Assembly (NCBI GenBank): GCA_024516035.1
Contig: CM044967.1
Location: 5,326,859 to 5,390,858 of the forward strand
Reading direction: 5' to 3'
DNA from: Bactericera cockerelli
Lineage: Eukaryota > Arthropoda > Insecta > Hemiptera > Triozidae
DNA length: 64,000 nucleotides
Shown here: in pieces, positions 44,486 to 55,462 of the stretch
Numbering within the stretch: position 1 is the first letter of the stretch
Layout of the letters: each line of letters begins with the position of its first letter
Notes under the pieces: model-generated
Seen by the model: the letters and a program-made list of their open reading frames with translations, nothing else
What the model was told of the DNA's origin: nothing
Databases searched by the model: none
Program-made: the position numbers and the translations under genes

Positions 44486-44556
44486 GGACTCGAACCCCCG
44501 GCCTAGTAGTTACGAGCCCACCGTCTTGAAGATGAGTAACTTACCGAGGAAGGTAT
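44486..44556 (-). mobile_element. tRNA-like head, probably SINE family B variant
   Basis: On the minus strand: CCTCGGTAAGTTACTCATCT and GGGGGTTCGAGTCCTATG with an intact B box. The family B body is not recognisable beyond it. Confidence 0.45.
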
Positions 44557-45300
44557 CTGAAACAAGAACTTTGTGTTGGTGTAAAAAAACCCACATTTTT
44601 CGATACTGCGAAATAATTAATGACCAAGTCATTAGCGTCTTTTCTGAGTTTTCGGTTTAAAAAAAAAAAAATCCTCAATCTGAAATAGAGAAAAATCATT
44701 AATTAACACGATAACAAAACGTCTCGTTGGAGTCATTTGAAACTCGATACTTTGGAAGGGATCGAACCCTGGATCCGTCAGTACGTCACCGCCCCCAAAA
44801 CACGAGAAACATCTAGTTTACAACACCAGAATAACATGCGTGGCTTATTAACATCTCTAACACAGCCTCAGTAGTAGAGTTCCACACGCATGTGTGGATT
44901 GCATGTAATAAATATCACTACACAGATCACACAGGGGCTGTCAGTTGGGGTCTGGCATTCCGCAGACCACCCCTTGAGAGTGAGTTATGTCAGTGTTTTT
45001 GAGACGGTCCCACTAGCCCTCTCGTTGAGTTCCGTAATTTCCACCCCGCCCCCTCGAGCTTCTAGAAAGGGATGCAGGGATTGAAGGGCTGATATTTATG
45101 TTAGCGTCATTACCAGCAACATTCTAGTATCATTCTAAGTATCATCAGAAAATTCTAAACATCATTATTATAAGCCTCTTGATAATAATTTTTGTTGTTT
45201 TATATATAAACTATTTTTATTATTTTTCGTCTAAGGAGACTTAAGTCCTTTTTTCCGGCAGGTTTGCATCTGTACATGATCGGAAGGGATTGGAGAATTA
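44557..45300. other. Unique DNA; one isolated B-box match
   Basis: GGGATCGAACCC at 44759-44770 is a B box on the minus strand without a clear A box. Confidence 0.3.
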
Positions 45301-45309
45301 TGACGTCTG

Positions 45310-45336
45310 TCTCCCTCGCTCTTAATCTTCCCTCTC

Positions 45337-45382
<46 letters not shown>

Positions 45383-45630
45383 TCTTCCTTCTCCTCCTCC
45401 TCCTCCTCTTTCTCTTAGTTTCTTCCTCTCTCTTTCGTTATTTTCCTCTTTTCTTTCTTTCCCTTTTACGCTCTCTCTCTTCTCTCCCACCCCTTTCTTC
45501 TTTCTCCAGTCCTACTCTCTACCCTCTTCTTTTTAAACCCTCTGCTCTTGCCTCTCTCTCTCTCTCTTTTTTTCCCTCCCTCTCTTTAACCTCTTCTCTC
45601 TTATAACCTCTCTCTTCTCTCTCACTCTCT
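45310..45630. repeat. Polypyrimidine tract with pure (CT)n
   Basis: Pure (CT)n of about 40 bp at 45339-45379, CT-rich to 45630. The SINE at 45631 is inserted in this tract. Confidence 0.9.
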
Positions 45631-45759
45631 CTTGATCGATAACGTGGCAGACTTGTATCCTGGAGGTCGGTGGTTCAAGTCCCAGCTTCAGCGTAGATTT
45701 CGTAAAGCGAGTTTGAGTAGTTGTGGTATCATGAAAGTGATTAACACAAATATGATAAA
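45631..45759 (+). mobile_element. SINE family B, 5'-truncated, inside a CT tract
   Basis: CTTGATCGATAACGTGGCAG, GGTCGGTGGTTCAAGTCCC and AACACAAATATGATAAATTT. CT repeats continue on the far side (45770-45798). Confidence 0.85.
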
Positions 45760-45766
45760 TTTAACT

Positions 45767-45801
<35 letters not shown>

Positions 45802-45884
45802 CTTTTTTTACCTCTCTCATACTCCTTCTCATGCCATCGCCCTTTCTCCCTTGCTCTCGTCAGCATCTCATAAACCTCTCACAG

Positions 45885-45985
45885 CTGAAAAGTGGAGCCC
45901 GCGGGCGATAATTTCGACTTTAATTGAGAAAGCGCGTCATCGGGGGTGGGTCTCGGGTCCCCTCGCTCAAATTTATGTGTGTTTC
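45885..45985. other. Unique CpG-containing block
   Basis: GGAGCCCGCGGGCGATAATTT, GAGAAAGCGCGTCATCGGGG and GGGTCTCGGGTCCCC. Not repetitive here and more GC-rich than its surroundings. Possible conserved noncoding element; unproven. Confidence 0.2.
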
Positions 45986-46194
45986 TGACGGGTGCCTCCC
46001 TTTCCTCCTCATATATGACTCTTTATTTCTGAACTGAAATAATAAATAAATGTGTTTCTTTGGGTTATTATATCACAGTTTTAGTAGGTAGCGCAGAATT
46101 ATAGGACTTTACCGTATCTTTGTTATCCCAATATCTTATTTTTGCCTATAATTCCGCCACTGGTCGCTGCTAACATTAAAGCAGCTACTCATTT

Positions 46195-46325
46195 TTCCTC
46201 ACGAGGTATGAGTGGACCCCGAACACCCAAGTACAGAGCAGAAAAAATCCTGCTCCGCTGGGGATCGAATCCAGGTTAGCGTGCGTGCAATGCCTAGCGC
46301 GCTAACTCACTCTGCCACGGTGACT
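46195..46325 (-). mobile_element. SINE family D2 (tRNA-like head)
   Basis: On the minus strand: ACCGTGGCAGAGTGAGTTAG (A box) and CTGGATTCGATCCCCAGCGG (B box and T arm), then GGGTCCACTCATACCTCGTG. That last block also ends the element at 49787. Confidence 0.65.
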
Positions 46326-46591
46326 ACTATTTCTGAACTGAAATAGAAATCAAATTTTATTCACCAACAATATTAGCATTGCAACAATGGACCAAAAATT
46401 ATTCTTCCAGAAATGTTATCAGCTCGTTTTTTTTCAATTCGACAAAAACCAACCAAAAACAATACTTGCTATAAATGCTATACCTTAATATAGGTTTAGA
46501 AAGTAATAAATAATACCAATAATAGCTTACTTTTGCCCAACTTAAAGGACATTCTGCCTCATTTCAATCCTGTTCTATATAATTCGGCCTT

Positions 46592-46617
46592 ATTTTTTTT
46601 TTTTTTTTTTTTTTTTT
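46592..46617 (-). repeat. Poly(T) run
   Basis: About 26 T. It may be the poly(A) tail of a minus-strand retroposed sequence extending to higher coordinates. The body (46618-46720) is AT-rich and unidentified. Confidence 0.6.
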
Positions 46618-46720
46618 AACAAGAATTGTGCTTTATTTGTACATAATTTCATAACAATAACATAATAAATAACAAAGTACTTAAAATTAATAAAATAAAA
46701 TAACATGAGTATGCACTATA

Positions 46721-46767
46721 CTATCACACTAAGGTACCTGGAGAACCAGGCACCTTGTTTTGTGATA
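46721..46767. repeat. Inverted repeat / hairpin (~20-bp arms)
   Basis: CTATCACACTAAGGTACCTGG, a four-base loop, then CCAGGCACCTTGTTTTGTGA closing with TAG. About three mismatches or bulges. Confidence 0.65.
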
Positions 46768-46968
46768 GATAGTTATGAGAGAGATTTTTCATTTGGTTCT
46801 TTTCAACCATGTACTTTTACCATTTTTTTCTTCGTGAAATATGCCATTCTTTTCTTTCGCTTCTTCTGCTTCTCCGAACTGTGCAAACAGGACCTTTTGA
46901 TTGAATAGTACTGGATTCCAACTGCATTTACTCGTAGATCTTGAGCATCTATCAGAACCCGATCTATC

Positions 46969-47000
46969 ATAACATAAAGTGAGAAGTTGTGATAGATCTT
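46969..47000 (-). repeat. 40-nt dispersed motif, copy 21
   Basis: CATAACATAAAGTGAGAAGT then TGTGATAGATCTT; left part diverged. Confidence 0.55.
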
Positions 47001-47245
47001 CTGGTAAGAAGTACATTCTAAACACAGTACGTCAATCACAAGAATTGTTGCAATTTTATGAGTCAGAGTATAGACACTTAAGTTGATCTTTGTTTCATGG
47101 ACTTTATAAACAATTAAGTAATATCTCTATCATTACGTCGTAGTATTCCGATTATAATGGTCATAATTATGAATCATCGGACATGAAGACTTCTTGGATC
47201 TGTACTGGTATGGTTTTATTTCTGATGTACAGTTATACACATTCA

Positions 47246-47297
47246 TCAGAACTTCTCAGTTTTCTGCAGAACTTCTCACTTTTCTATATTGACTCAT
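47246..47297 (+). repeat. 40-nt dispersed motif, tandem pair (22)
   Basis: CAGAACTTCTCAGTTTTCTG directly followed by CAGAACTTCTCACTTTTCTA then TATTGACTCA. The only head-to-tail pair seen. Confidence 0.75.
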
Positions 47298-47299
47298 CG

Positions 47300-48350
47300 A
47301 CACTTACTTCAACGGTCGTAGTCACAGTAAAGTGGAGTAATGTAGCCATTTACCAACATGAAAGATTTCTTACAAAATTCGATGTGTCATTCAATATTGT
47401 GAAGTTCTTATTTACCATTAATTGTGCAACAAATACCTGTGTATAAGGTTCAATATAACTATGGTTCATTATAGTCTACCACCAAATTTTTACTTTTTAT
47501 GCACTACCCAGAAAAATACAGAAATTGCTGTAACTTTTTTTTATGATGTTGCTTTTTAATCTCCTTCTTGTACCCAAAATGTTTAAAAGCAGGTCAATTA
47601 CGTATTTCTAAAAATGAATTATTGAAAACAAGCTACATATTACATTTTTTAGAATATTAATATTATTTAAAACTAAATATTTCAGTTCTAAAAACTATTA
47701 ATTATTACAGTTAGAAACACAACTAGAATTCAGTATTCATACTACGCATTTTCATTATGAAAAGTGAAAAGAGTTGCATTGTTAGTTTTGTAAAATAAAC
47801 TCAATTCAGTTGAACTTTGTTTTCATTAATTAGATAACAATAACAAAACATAAATAAACATTTCTTCTTGCCATGACAGCACCATCGCATTGCTTGGTTC
47901 AGATAACATCACGAACTAAATTGAACAAAAAATACTGTCCGAGAAATAATATTGAATCCGCAAAAGTACCGATCGATATCCAAATAGGGAATTTCAAAAA
48001 TTGCAACAGTGCCTCCCACGAGAAGTGACAGACTTTTCTGATAGGTCAGGGCAAAGGTTAAATGATTCGCCATCCAGTTCAATCAAGTATTTTTATATTT
48101 CGATTTTTAATATTTAAGTAAATAAGATATTTATAGTTGCAAAAGACCAATAAGACCACTTGGAAATTATAAGTAAGCACAGACTGATTGCAAAGTCCTG
48201 AAAAGACAGTAATGTTTCATTATACATATATTATACTGGAATGTGCTTCGATATACAAATAATTATGATCTGAACAGCTGTTTCCAGCTTATTTGCTCTC
48301 ATCAGAAGGTAATAGGTCTCAATATCCAAGCCATATACTTACCTCTCTAT
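47300..48350. other. AT-rich DNA, no feature recognised
   Basis: No repeat family or convincing frame. Confidence 0.5.
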
Positions 48351-48351
48351 T

Positions 48352-48385
48352 ATCAGTATAAACAGAAAAGTGAGAAGTTATACAA
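48352..48385 (-). repeat. 40-nt dispersed motif, copy 23
   Basis: ATCAGTATAAACAGAAAAGT then GAGAAGTTATACAA; TTTATACTGA subtype, core intact. Confidence 0.75.
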
Positions 48386-48725
48386 AAATGGAATAAAAAT
48401 GTATTCTGTTCCCAGTCAGTTTTGTGTATATTGGTGGATGTGTCAATACCACACTTTCTATAGAATTTCATACCCAGAGCGTTCTGACCGCCCAAGTGCC
48501 CAACCCAGTAATTCAATTCTGGTGAGAAATTTCCAGTAAAACTCGACGGTTCAGCTCGATCCAAAAGTCAAAGGACCTTCATCCGGCTACGGCTCCTTGA
48601 TACAAATCCTTACATAAAAGATTATTAGATTAGGCTATTAGTCGATAATCCTTTGATGTATGCAGCTCTGTGTTCTAAATATGGCGATACGATTATAATC
48701 ACGCCGGTGTCCTGACCTATATCAA

Positions 48726-48743
48726 ACACCTCGGCCGAGGTGT
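48726..48743. repeat. Perfect 18-bp palindrome
   Basis: ACACCTCGGCCGAGGTGT, GC-rich within AT-rich DNA. Confidence 0.7.
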
Positions 48744-49474
48744 GAAGAACGCCTATACAAAGAAAGAGACAGCCCGGCAGAGTGTAAGGTTACGGAAAAC
48801 ATAGTTCCCATGCATTTCATGTACTTTCAGCCAGCGAAAAGGGCAACATGATTTTCAAAAATCGCGATTTTTATTGCAGAAATGGGCTCTACGTTGAAAA
48901 ATAAGTTGATTTGACTCTTTGTTTGACTTCCTAGGCCACCGGGAACCCTATTTTCGAGACCCCCCAACAATCGTGAAAGACATGAAAAGATTCATAATTT
49001 TTTTTTTTTTCTGTTTTTTTTTCATACGGATCCTTTGAGACCCGACTTCGTGTCTTTAACTTGGCACTGAAGATTAAGTGAGGTGTCTAAAGTGATCAAG
49101 ATATAATGGAGATGAGCCCGGACCAAAAAAATATTCTAAATTATAAGCGGGCGGCCCACTTGGGCCGCCTCGGGTTTTGGGAGCCCAAATCGGGAATTGA
49201 AGGATAATACTAGTCTTAAGTGGTATCAAATGAAATATCTTGATGAGCAGATACCAAATTAATTGATTTTATTCCTTCATCCGGTCCACTGGGTGGCACC
49301 TGGTGGCCTTTTCATTTTTTTTGGCGGGTAGGTACCTTCGAATCCTTAGCTTAGTGGTCAGATCTTGGCCAGTATGTATTTTTCGAGATGACCTCGCTCT
49401 CTCACTGCAAAATTTTAATGTTTAAGTTTCGAAGTATTAATTTAGTTCATTTTCCGTCCGATTCTTTAGAAGAT
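48744..49474. other. Moderately GC-rich unique DNA
   Basis: GCGGGCGGCCCACTTGGGCCGCCTCGGG at about 49147-49174 contains a hairpin (GCGGCCCA/TGGGCCGC). No gene or repeat family recognised. Confidence 0.4.
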
Positions 49475-49543
49475 AACTTTGTCTATTGGTAGCACGCTCG
49501 GCCTGCCACCCGGTCAGCATGGGTTCGAATCCTGGTGGGGACG
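49475..49543 (+). other. tRNA-Gly(GCC)-like sequence, probably a SINE head
   Basis: TCTATTGGTAGCACGCTCGG has an A box, CTGCCAC resembles an anticodon loop with GCC, and GGGTTCGAATCC is an intact B box. No good acceptor-stem partner for the 3' GGGGACG, so not a functional tRNA. Confidence 0.45.
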
Positions 49544-49786
49544 AAATTTTTTAGCTCTATATTTTCAATTTGGGCTTAACGTTGTTTGTTTTTCCGATCT
49601 TTATATTTGATCTTCATGACGACCCCATTACCCTCGCGAGGAAAATTTTAGTAGTTGCAGAATTGGGCAATGACCTGTGGCGGCATTACGAGATTGATTT
49701 TGGACAATCATGGTTGGATGGAGATAAAATATGATGAATTAGCTCTCATAATATCGATGCTACTCACTAAAAATTGTAACAAAGTA

Positions 49787-49925
49787 GTGACTTTGGCCAA
49801 GTGGGTAGCATACTAGGCTTGCACACATGATGACTTGGGTTCGATCCCCTTCAGGGAAGTTTTTTTTCTCTGTCCATTATGTCCGGGGTACACTCATACC
49901 TCGTGAGGTATTGATAAGGGACGTC
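49787..49925 (+). mobile_element. SINE family D2
   Basis: GTGACTTTGGCCAAGTGGGT and CTTGGGTTCGATCCCCTTCA form the head; TGTCCGGGGTACACTCATAC with CTCGTGAGG matches the element at 46195. Confidence 0.7.
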
Positions 49926-50065
49926 ACCACCGAGTTCTCTCCCGCTCATGGTTTTATCAACACCAAATTGTCTCCCGTCGCGTCGCTTGCATTTTTACCT
50001 GATTTTATACCTACATAGTTTAGACCTAGCATAAAAATTATAATCGAAACACCTATGAATCATTG

Positions 50066-50268
50066 ATATAATCCTGAGGCATGGCCTTCTATGTATTTTT
50101 CCTAACCCTATGATAAACTCAAGGCATGGCCTATATATTTACCTAACCCTACTATAAACCCGAGGCATTGCCTTCTATGTATTATCCCTAACCCTACTAT
50201 ACTCCTGAGGCATGGCCTTCTATGTATTTTACATAACTCTACTATACACTGAAGGCATTGCCTTTCAT
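50066..50268. repeat. ~45-bp minisatellite
   Basis: GAGGCATGGCCTTCTATGTA, TTTTTCCTAACCCTA, CTATA and AACTC- repeated about five times with drift. Confidence 0.85.
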
Positions 50269-50269
50269 T

Positions 50270-50858
50270 AGTTAGAGATTTAAAAGATTTCCTTATAAAA
50301 GGCCGATTCTTATATAAAAATGATAATTTTATACTTTTTATTTTCTTAAATGCCTAATGTAAAAAAGCATGGTCTTATTTCCGGGATAGATACTCGTGGT
50401 GACCCCTGCAACAAGCCGGAGAGAACCTCACCTTAATAAGGTGATTACAAATTAATTTCTTTGGCATTTGTAAATCCAGGTGTTTTAGTGTCCCTCATAG
50501 GAGGCTCCGAGGTCTATTTAGTATTGAAAGATAAACCTAATCATGTTGAGTATAGAATCAAATTTCTTGCATTGCAAATTTATATATTATTTACTCACTT
50601 TGGGGACTCAGGGGGCCAAATCTGTGATCCAAATACATATTGACCTTAGAAAAATTAAATACGTACTGGTAAAACTATATCTTAAAAAAGAAAAACTTGG
50701 TACATTCACATTTTCCCAGCTTATTTACTTTTGTTATTCATAATGTTTCAGTAGTGTATGAACCTATATTTTCGTACAAAAAGAACTGATATCCCCCCAA
50801 AAACACCACTTCGTAGTTAAAAAAAGAAGAACGCCTCACTCAAAAGAATGATTATAAT
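50270..50858. other. AT-rich DNA, no gene
   Basis: Two overlapping short frames (50461-50743) without motifs. Confidence 0.4.
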
Positions 50859-51265
50859 TAGCTAAAAATAAATGATATCAAATTGAGAACACCTTACCAC
50901 CTCTCTTTCTGTATCTCTGCACTCCTCTCTGAATTTATTCCTCTTATGTTTATCTTTCTTTATCCTTTCTAGGGTCATCCCAAACTTGATTTCTCTTTAA
51001 ATTTACTTGTTGCACGGCAATAAAAAATGGCGGTCGTGGTGTAATTTTCTCGATTCAAATCAAATAAGTTCAGAAAAATCATACTCCGACCACCATTTTT
51101 TATTGCCGTGCAACAAGTAAATTTAAAGAGAAATCAAGTTTGGGATGACCCCTAGAAAGGATAAAGAAAGATAAACATAAGAGGAATAAATTCAGAGAGG
51201 AGTGCAGAGATACAGAAAGAGAGGTGGTAAGGTGTTCTCAATTTGATATCATTTATTTTTAGCTA
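50859..51265. mobile_element. Near-perfect 407-bp foldback element
   Basis: The left arm (50859-51049) starts TAGCTAAAAATAAATGATAT. The right arm (51072-51265) ends with its exact complement. About 170 bp from the outer ends pair perfectly except one G/GG indel near 50981; the innermost 20 bp carry a few mismatches. Loop about 22 bp. TA at both outer edges would suit a TA target duplication (mariner-like MITE), with the element proper starting GCTAAAAATAAATG. No coding capacity. Confidence 0.9.
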
Positions 51266-51484
51266 TTAACATATTCCATATTTACTGACTTTATTTACAT
51301 ACATATTCGATATTTACATATGTAATATGTATAATATGTTATAAGTTACTGGGTGTTCTTGTACTAGGAGCAGATAAGGGTTGGTCCAGCACCTCATAGA
51401 CCTAATCATATTAGCTTGAGTCGCATAGGAACATTTTGCTCTATTGAAAAGATATTGCAATTTTTTGATTTAAAAAAAAAAAGG

Positions 51485-51627
51485 TTGTCATATTTGTGAT
51501 GTTGATCTCTTTCGTGATATCACAACTACTCAAACTCGCTTTACTAAATCTACGCTGAAAACAGGACTTGAACCACCGACCTCCAGGTTACAAGTCCGCC
51601 GCCTTATCGATCAAGCTACTGAGGTTT
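51485..51627 (-). mobile_element. SINE family B, full copy
   Basis: TTGTCATATTTGTGATGTTG, CGTGATATCACAACTACTCA, GGACTTGAACCACCGACCTCC and GATCAAGCTACTGAGGTTT. Confidence 0.85.
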
Positions 51628-52505
51628 AAACACAAGATGACATTATGACCAATTTAACTAGTGTGAATAAAAAAAATAGCCCACTGCAAATTAGGCTAAT
51701 GTATACTATATTATACGTTACTGGGTGTACAATACCAACCCTCTAATATGTATACACTCTGTACATTCAAGTACATAACATTTGCGAACTTATTTTATAT
51801 ACATTACAAACATATTCACATTCGAGATATTGTAATGTAATATCAAAAATAATATGTACTAACAGTGTTCACATTTTTTGGTATTCACAATATTATTGCA
51901 TACACTTATACATACTTAAGTAATACATACCGATTTGCTATCCCCTTATACGAATATTTTAGTACTTTCAGTATACTCAAATACTGTATACTGAAGTATA
52001 CTCAAATATATGGATGGTAAATCGGTATGTACGTTTGCCCATGTACCTACTTGTCCATATGACGCGATATTTAAATCGCAAAACTGTTGCTAATTTCTTA
52101 AACCGCCGAGTTATGGGCGCTCTCTGTCCTATCGGGTATTTGTCTCCGAGATTGGTCGCGTCCCCCGGGTCTTGGTTCACATAACCCCGCGGGTTTTACA
52201 CCGACCTCCTCATGCTAATGTCCTGCGCGATGTGATCCGAGCCAGTCCAAACAAATAACATGGATGGGATGCGAAATTTATTCCGAAGTCCCCCTGTCCC
52301 CTGCCGGATGATATTCCTTGTATGATAAATGCAATAACCGCGACCCGGCGTCTTCAGTCTCTCCGAGCTTGTCAAGAAAAGTAAAGTATAAGGGCCACGG
52401 TATGAAACAGGAATATAAAGTTAGGCTAAGCCTGATACATAATACTCGTTGTATGACCATGCGACAGTTGAAAGCGACGTTAAAAAAGTAGTGTTTTTAG
52501 TTAGT
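51628..52505. other. AT-rich then CpG-rich unique DNA (52060-52340)
   Basis: 52060-52340 is clearly more GC- and CpG-rich (GTCGCGTCCCCCGGGTCTTG, CGCGGGTTTTACACCGACCTC). A 67-codon minus frame starting at 52180 (MNQDPGDATNLGDKYPIGQR at its start) overlaps it, with no recognised family. Could be an exon-like or regulatory block; unproven. Confidence 0.3.
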
Positions 52506-52506
52506 T

Positions 52507-52600
52507 TTAGTTATCATACTTGTGTTCATCACTTTCGTGATATCACAACTACTCAAACTTGCTTTACTAAATCTACGCTGAAACCCGGACTTGAACCAAC
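52507..52600 (-). mobile_element. SINE family B, truncated
   Basis: AGTTATCATACTTGTGTTCA to ACCCGGACTTGAACCAAC; lost beyond the B box. Confidence 0.75.
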
Positions 52601-53210
52601 AGTTTTCCCATTGTGCGAAAAGTCCTCGCATTTAAGGGACAGGAGTTCTGGTGTACCTATGTCCAAAAAAAAAAAAAAATAGCCATTGTCGATGGCACGT
52701 TGCATTTACCAGTTCTCGTATGAAGGGTAAGCCCCCGTCAAAATTAACATTGGAAAGAAAAAAAATATATATATTTAACAACTACCCAAGTATCCACCCT
52801 GAATTTTCCCCTTTCTCAAGTTTTTCTTCTTCTGGTTAATCCGTCTCCGAACGAAGTTTGGCGATCATATTGGCAGTTTAAGTTTCTTCCCTGGGATGAA
52901 AGAAAAGTTACGACGTCGAAATTCTTTTCCACAAATCCGATACCAGAGTCCCAATCCTTTCACTTGAACACCGGCGTGATTTACTGTGATCATCTCACCG
53001 CTCGTGGAATGTTAACAATCTGACATACCGTATAGAGAGGTCCTGATAATCTCGCGCCACAACATTCCCTTAACTTTTCTGTTCTAAAAAATTCTCTTCA
53101 TTAAAAAAAAAGATCTTAAAAGAGAAGACAAAAAAGATGTAAATAAATAAATCTTAATGAAAATAAATCTCGGACGAAATAATTGTTCAGAAAAGAATTT
53201 GTTGACAGCT
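52601..53210. other. Unique DNA, GC-balanced at 52840-53070
   Basis: The 52840-53070 block is non-repetitive and CpG-containing (TTACGACGTCGAAATTC, CACCGGCGTGATTTACTG, CTCGCGCCACAAC). Candidate conserved noncoding sequence only. Confidence 0.2.
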
Positions 53211-53740
53211 TTCTAGGAGCCTATGTCAATTATTATTCTCCTTGTTTTGGAGACACTACTGGAAGTGTTTAGAGGTTTTTTACTCACACTCTACGCATGA
53301 TGCTATAATCACACTATAAGTAGGTCATTAGGTATTTTCATAAAAACAAATATAACTTAATAAGAAACCAAATTAGCAAATTACCAAATACAATCCATAA
53401 AATAAGAGGACTGTGGGATGTTAGATATGTATTGTGTTACCTATAATGTACAATTAATAAGGCAAATAAATTACAAAATTTAAGGATACATTATTTTTTT
53501 TTTTTTGTTACAATGTCTCCTTATTTTCTAGACATTTTACAATTTATTGATAGAAGATAGTAGAAAGGTACAATATTGAAGGTATGAAGAAAGAAGTATA
53601 TAAGAAATACATAGAGAGTTGTTGCCTCACTTTGCAGAGTTTTCTTTTCCTCGCTACAGTTAGCATTTCTTCATATTGGTTAGGCGAGCTTAAGCAATTG
53701 TGACATCACGTTTATGATTAGCACAAATAAATTAACTTTA
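53211..53740. other. AT-rich DNA with repeat fragments
   Basis: A family I fragment at 53213-53275 (GTCAATTATTATTCTCCTTG), a T14 run near 53491 and a SINE B tail-like piece at 53683-53735 (GTGACATCACG, ATTAGCACAAATAA). Confidence 0.4.
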
Positions 53741-54278
53741 TGTTAAATCACCCACTCTGGAGTTAAAGCTTTTCTCAAAGGCTGACCTTTGGTGTGGCCG
53801 GTGCATTTACGAAGGTGCCCAAAAAAACAAAAATTAAGACTGTTTTGCGTTTGGCTGGTGGCTGGTTTTTTACTCTTGGATTTTTGCTCAAATTTTTTCC
53901 ATAACTTGCAAAATCCATCGAACACCTTTGTTCTAAAACTCAAGGTTCTTTTGAGGATCAGCTGGGTCTCCTCTGTGTGTTTAATATAGGCCTTAAGTGG
54001 GGTAAGATGCTCATGGTCATTTATTATCTATCATCTACTCTGACAGATGACTTCAATAAACCCAAGACCAAAAATCCCATCGGGAACTGAAGTGGACACA
54101 TGTAACGCATAGAATTATAGATGAATCCGGGCACAATATAAATAAATTCTACATCGACGAACTCTAGGATATTCAAATCAGAAGGAGCCACAGATAGAGA
54201 TCAATTATATTGTTTTTTACCATTTGAGAAGCCGCGACAAAGCCGGCTTTGAATCGCTGAGCGCCCGCTTGTTAACGA
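53741..54278. other. Unique DNA, no gene called
   Basis: Opposed short frames at 53743-53989 without motif. Confidence 0.35.
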
Positions 54279-54279
54279 A

Positions 54280-54590
54280 CAAGGTACAGGAGACTGGTGT
54301 TGCTGTGACTGAGGTACAAGGTACAGGAGACTGGTGTTGCTGTGACTGAGGTACAAGGAAACAAGATACAGGAGACTGGTGTTGCTGTGACTGAGGTACA
54401 AGGAAACAAGGTACAGGAGACTGGTGTTGCTGTGACTGAGGTACAAGGAAACAAGATACAGGAGACTGGTGTTGCTGTGACTGAGGTACAAGGAAACAAG
54501 GTACAGGAGACTGGTGTTGCTGTGACTGAGGTACAAGGTACCGGAGACTGGTGTTCCTTTGACTGAGGTATAAGGAAACAAGATGTTGAG
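54280..54590. repeat. 37/45-bp minisatellite
   Basis: GTACAGGAGACTGGTGTTGC, TGTGACTGAG and GTACAAG form a 37-bp unit; most units add GAAACAAG to give 45 bp, with about seven copies. GGTACAGG and GATACAGG alternate between successive 45-bp units, hinting at a 90-bp higher-order unit. Because 45 is a multiple of 3, all frames stay open, which explains the long repetitive frames on both strands. Confidence 0.95.
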
Positions 54591-54746
54591 GGACGTGGTT
54601 CTGTGTTCTGCCGGGAAACTTGAACCCTGAGACCCTCTCAGGGTGGGACTGACTGTTTAGAGTTTAGACCCTGGTGATCCATGGTGGTCATTTCTAACTA
54701 AGGACATACCTAAATTACCTATCTGTTATGAGCTTGTAATTTCAAC

Positions 54747-54995
54747 CAGGCGCGGCCGGTGGGAAAATGTTTTGGGGGCTGCCACATAAACCGGACTAAA
54801 GTAGTGTTTATAGAGTCGCTCTTTTAGTATCTAAAGACTTTGAGTTTGTTTCATGCCAATCTTTATAATTATGCATCAATTATTCTATAAATGTGTGATG
54901 ATTTTCATCGTGTGCGAACTATAGAACTTGAGAAATTCTTCTTTTTGGTCTGGGGGTGCTGCAATCCCGCAGCTCCTTATCACCGGCCGCGCCTG
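54747..54995 (+). mobile_element. hAT-like MITE, intact copy 2
   Basis: Perfect 15-bp terminal inverted repeats CAGGCGCGGCCGGTG and CACCGGCCGCGCCTG. Flanked by ATTTCAAC (54739-54746) and ATTTCAAG (54996-55003), an 8-bp target duplication with one mismatch. An 8-bp duplication with CAG-starting short TIRs is characteristic of hAT elements. At 249 bp it is non-autonomous. Confidence 0.9.
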
Positions 54996-55003
54996 ATTTC
55001 AAG

Positions 55004-55204
55004 TATGCCTAATTTATCATCACTATTTTACGCAATTATTCATAGCGCATTCACACTTTCTAGGAGTCTTGGAGACGCCTCAAATGTGGGTCCTTTTAAT
55101 CCTTAATTACCAGCATCTGGAGTAGGTATTAGGATTAGCATCACGTAGTCTTCTAGGGATCTAGGGTATCCTTCGTGACAAGACTCTCGTTTTAGGTGCC
55201 TTAA
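55004..55204. other. Unique DNA
   Basis: No feature recognised. Confidence 0.4.
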
Positions 55205-55330
55205 CACCCTATTAGAATATAGACAATTTTACAAACCCTATTAGAATATAGACCCTTTTACACCCTATTAGAATATAGACCCTTTTACACCTTATTAGAA
55301 TATAGACTCTTTTACAAACCCCAATAGAAT
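55205..55330. repeat. 27-bp minisatellite
   Basis: CCCTATTAGAATATAGACCC with TTTTACA spacers, about five units. Degenerate TTAGATTA-AGA units reappear at 55845-55935. Confidence 0.85.
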
Positions 55331-55354
55331 AGCATAATAATAATAGACACATAA

Positions 55355-55462
55355 ACGACCTCAGTAGCTAGATCAATATGGCGGCGGACTTAGACGTCGG
55401 TGGTTCGAGTGTCCTGTGTCCAGTAAAAATTAATGAAAGTGATTAACAGAAATTTAATATAT
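55355..55462 (+). mobile_element. SINE family B, diverged
   Basis: ACGACCTCAGTAGCTAGATC, GACGTCGGTGGTTCGAGTGTC and GAAAGTGATTAACAGAAAT. Confidence 0.7.

Noticed and set aside
48337..48344. AGGTAAGT on the minus strand
   Set aside because: Preceded by purines (GATAATAGAG), so there is no 3' splice site; treated as a chance match.
49475..49543. Functional tRNA-Gly gene
   Set aside because: A and B boxes are present, but the acceptor stem does not close and similar heads recur as SINEs.
54201..54581. Repetitive 74-126-codon ORFs on both strands
   Set aside because: The 45-bp minisatellite period is a multiple of three, so every frame stays open.
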